A DNA stretch of 7,579 nucleotides from Alphaproteobacteria bacterium (GTDB lineage Bacteria; Pseudomonadota; Alphaproteobacteria; UBA8366; JADFVY01): positions 1 to 7,579 of the forward strand of contig JAOUMF010000083.1 of NCBI GenBank assembly GCA_029881615.1, read 5' to 3'. The translations under genes were made by a program, and so were the position numbers. The notes beneath the pieces were generated by a model. That model made no database searches and was not told the origin of the DNA. It saw only the letters and a program-made list of their open reading frames with translations. Positions 5,906 to 7,579 of the stretch are shown one piece after another; position 1 is the first letter of the stretch; the number at the start of each line of letters is the position of its first letter.

Positions 5906-7231
5906 TTATTGTACCAGGCTGGTCTTGAAGGTGCCGTCGTCGCCGATGGCCAGACAGGGGATGGCGTGATCGGCGAGACGCCGGCAGGCGGTACGCGCCT
6001 GACGTTCCGTCAAGCCAACCAGCCGCGCCCGGTAGAATTGTTTGTTGCCGCGAGTCACCTGTGGAAGCGACAGACGGGATTTTCCCAGAAGATCCGGGAT
6101 CTTTTCCTTTGCCGCTCGGGCCGCGTCTTCCGCCGGGTCGGTGGAGCGATAGGCGCCGATCTGAACAGCCCATCCGCCGTCGATCACTGAAGCAACCTGT
6201 TGCGTTTTTATCATCGCTGGGGCGATGTCGTTGCGTGGGCTTTCAAGCCGCGCCAACCTGGTCGTGTCGGCGACGCCGTTGATGGCCGTGCGCAGCGCTT
6301 TTTCACCTGTCGGATTGGTAATATAAGGCAGGCGGCGGGGTTGCCGCGTTGCGGAATCTTCCGCGATTCGTTCAAAGCCGTAATCGAGAAGAGTCGTCAT
6401 GGTCCAGTCGCGGATGCCTTGGGTATTGCTGCCCAGAACTACCGCGATGACGCGATGTCCATCGCGTTCCGCCGACCCCACAAGATTAAAACCCGACTGC
6501 CTGATATAACCGGTCTTGATGCCGTCCGCGCCCTTGTAATTGGCAAGCAGGGGGTTGTGGTTGGCATAGCGGCGTCCGCGCCAGGAAAAATTGCGGGTCG
6601 CAAATTTTTTGTAATAGTCGGGATAATCCCGTAACAGCGCCATCGCCAGTTTGGCCATGTCGCGCGCCGTGGTGATCTGACTGTCGTGATGCAGCCCGGA
6701 CGCATTGCGGAAGATCGTATTCGTCATGCCAAGTTTCTGGGCCTGAATCGTCATGGCGCGGGCGAAATTGACCTCGGTGCCGGCCAGGGCCTCGGCCAGT
6801 ACCACCGCGACATCATTAGCTGATTTTGTGATCAGTGCCAGTATGGCGTCCTCGGCCTTGATGGTCGCGCCTTTCTTGAGTCTCAACCTGGAAGGGGGCT
6901 GTGAGGCGGCATGGCGAGAAACCTTTAGCCGCTGGCCCGGTTTCAGCCGGTTTTCCCGTAACGCTTCGAATGCCATGTAGATGGTCATTATCTTGGTCAG
7001 GGAAGCGGGATGGAGCGGCGTGTCTTCCCGGTCCGCATACATGATGGCGCCGGTCTCCGCATCAACGACCAACGTTGCTTCCTGTGCTCGGGCGTGGCCG
7101 CTGGACATCAGGGTCGCGGCAAAAAGCAGTCCCGCCACGAATCGTCTCGACAAAATCAATGCGGACCGGCCGTGTGGTGCCATCGTTAAAAGGCGCGGTG
7201 CTGTGTTCCCGCCACTCGACCGATCAAACAT
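5906..7231 (-). CDS. D-alanyl-D-alanine carboxypeptidase (peptidase S11) with C-terminal SPOR domain
   Basis: This periplasmic penicillin-binding protein removes the terminal D-Ala from peptidoglycan pentapeptides. The 441-aa protein has a signal peptide with hydrophobic core at about residues 31-43 and likely cleavage after HARA (A49). It then has the three S11 active-site motifs: Ser77-x-x-Lys80 (ASLTK), Ser137-Ala-Asn139, and Lys239-Thr-Gly. After a linker (about 290-350), residues 352-429 look like a SPOR domain (GGWAVQIGAYRS...). This replaces the beta domain and amphipathic anchor of PBP5-type enzymes. SPOR domains bind denuded glycan strands at the septum, so a division-site role is inferred. 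Cys416 and Cys426 could form a disulfide. The ATG at 7231 has GGA 5 nt and AAGGGA about 11 nt upstream. An internal Met17 (7183) would give a more standard signal-peptide length but has no ribosome binding site. It is convergent with the mutase gene, stops 8 bp apart. Confidence 0.93.
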   Translation of the reverse strand: MFDRSSGGNTAPRLLTMAPHGRSALILSRRFVAGLLFAATLMSSGHARAQEATLVVDAETGAIMYADREDTPLHPASLTKIMTIYMAFEALRENRLKPGQRLKVSRHAASQPPSRLRLKKGATIKAEDAILALITKSANDVAVVLAEALAGTEVNFARAMTIQAQKLGMTNTIFRNASGLHHDSQITTARDMAKLAMALLRDYPDYYKKFATRNFSWRGRRYANHNPLLANYKGADGIKTGYIRQSGFNLVGSAERDGHRVIAVVLGSNTQGIRDWTMTTLLDYGFERIAEDSATRQPRRLPYITNPTGEKALRTAINGVADTTRLARLESPRNDIAPAMIKTQQVASVIDGGWAVQIGAYRSTDPAEDAARAAKEKIPDLLGKSRLSLPQVTRGNKQFYRARLVGLTERQARTACRRLADHAIPCLAIGDDGTFKTSLVQ

Positions 7232-7281
7232 CTATTCCGATTCCCTTGTCCATGTCGGATGAGCCCTTACCCGAGAGTGGA

Positions 7282-7309
7282 ATCATAGCGGGGGATTGGT
7301 TAACAAAAA
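7282..7309 (-). promoter_or_regulatory. Possible promoter of the carboxypeptidase gene
   Basis: On the minus strand TATGAT (7287-7282) resembles a -10 box, about 50 bp before the carboxypeptidase ATG. TTTTTG (7309-7304) lies 16 bp upstream of it but is a poor -35. The gene lies after the rpmG terminator and therefore needs its own promoter; this is the best candidate I see. Confidence 0.3.
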
Positions 7310-7365
7310 GTGTTGTTTCGGGCAGTGGGCAGACAAGATGGTGCTGGCTGGAATATCAGGCCCAT

Positions 7366-7397
7366 GAAAACGAAAGGCCGCCATTGATATGGCGGCC
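7366..7397 (-). terminator. Intrinsic terminator of rpmG
   Basis: A perfect 9-bp G+C-rich stem, GGCCGCCAT (7376-7384) and ATGGCGGCC (7389-7397), encloses a 4-nt loop. Read on the minus strand it is followed by TTTCGTTTTC (7375-7366). It starts 25 bp after the rpmG stop. The other side has no T-tract, so it works for the leftward transcript only and separates rpmG from the carboxypeptidase gene. Confidence 0.88.
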
Positions 7398-7422
7398 CGT
7401 ATATTACCCGATGCGATCTAGA

Positions 7423-7579
7423 TTATTTGATCTTTGCTTCCTTGAAAGCAACGTGCTTTCGCACGACCGGATCGTATTTGCGGAATTCCAGCTTTTCAGT
7501 CTGGGTCCGCGGATTCTTTTTGGTCACATAATAAAACCCGGTTCCCGCGGAACTCACGAGACGGATCAAAACGGTGTTC
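7423..7579 (-). CDS. rpmG: 50S ribosomal protein L33, partial (N-terminus outside window)
   Basis: Fifty-one residues plus a TAA stop (7425-7423) are visible, and the window edge cuts off about four N-terminal residues of a protein usually 55 aa long. L33 is a small protein of the large ribosomal subunit near the E site. Recognisable segments are [40 protein letters not shown] and the C-terminal [10 protein letters not shown], which match proteobacterial L33 along their whole length. It is the cysteine-free (zinc-independent) form, with no CxxC pairs. A strong intrinsic terminator follows, so it is probably the last gene of its transcript. Confidence 0.96.
   Translation of the reverse strand, partial: NTVLIRLVSSAGTGFYYVTKKNPRTQTEKLEFRKYDPVVRKHVAFKEAKIK

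Noticed and set aside
5550..6173. 207-codon minus-strand frame spanning the mutase 3' end and the carboxypeptidase 3' end
   Set aside because: It overlaps two confidently identified genes and has no recognisable domain, so it is a shadow frame.
7139..7150. Twin-arginine pair (Ser-Arg-Arg-Phe) before the carboxypeptidase signal core, suggesting Tat export
   Set aside because: The position after Phe is Val-Ala rather than the usual Phe-Leu-Lys, and S11 enzymes normally use Sec, so it reads as ordinary n-region charge.
7376..7397. The rpmG hairpin acting as a bidirectional terminator
   Set aside because: Only the minus-strand side has a T-rich tail, and no plus-strand gene ends nearby.

Overview
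The window looks like ordinary chromosome from an alphaproteobacterium. The reasons are a MipZ division ATPase (a family known mainly from Alphaproteobacteria), the Tim14-like J-protein next to it, a D,D-carboxypeptidase ending in a SPOR domain, a probable DUF2927-type lipoprotein, and moderately G+C-rich coding sequence. I cannot fix the order or genus, although a Rhodospirillales-like lineage would fit. I see no mobile element, tRNA, rRNA or CRISPR array.

Layout. At the left edge, on the minus strand, is a partial lipoprotein gene (1-387). It is divergent from mipZ (best start 478, end 1341). The short gap between them holds a perfect TATAAT on the minus strand and a perfect 6+6 palindrome. 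A membrane protein with three predicted N-terminal helices and a C-terminal J domain (1373-2176) follows mipZ in the same direction. After a 97 bp gap come galU (2274-3149), ugd (3187-4506) and a phosphomannomutase/phosphoglucomutase gene (4509-5897). These three are tightly packed and almost certainly one operon. Their stop meets, only 8 bp away, the stop of a convergent D-alanyl-D-alanine carboxypeptidase gene (5906-7231, minus). Further right, also on the minus strand, is rpmG for ribosomal protein L33 (7423 to the edge, N-terminus cut off), followed by a clear intrinsic terminator.

Function. The three sugar genes together encode glucose-6-P to glucose-1-P (mutase), glucose-1-P to UDP-glucose (GalU), and UDP-glucose to UDP-glucuronate (Ugd). 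This is the precursor supply for surface polysaccharides or glucuronate-containing envelope glycans. The mutase may also make mannose-1-P. MipZ positions the division plane by inhibiting FtsZ near ParB-bound origins. The SPOR carboxypeptidase trims peptidoglycan stem peptides, probably at the septum. The window therefore leans towards cell-envelope and division housekeeping.

The least ordinary points are the tight MipZ/Tim14-like J-protein pair, the palindrome on the putative lipoprotein promoter, and a sigma-54-like element just ahead of galU. I found no convincing wholly new system.
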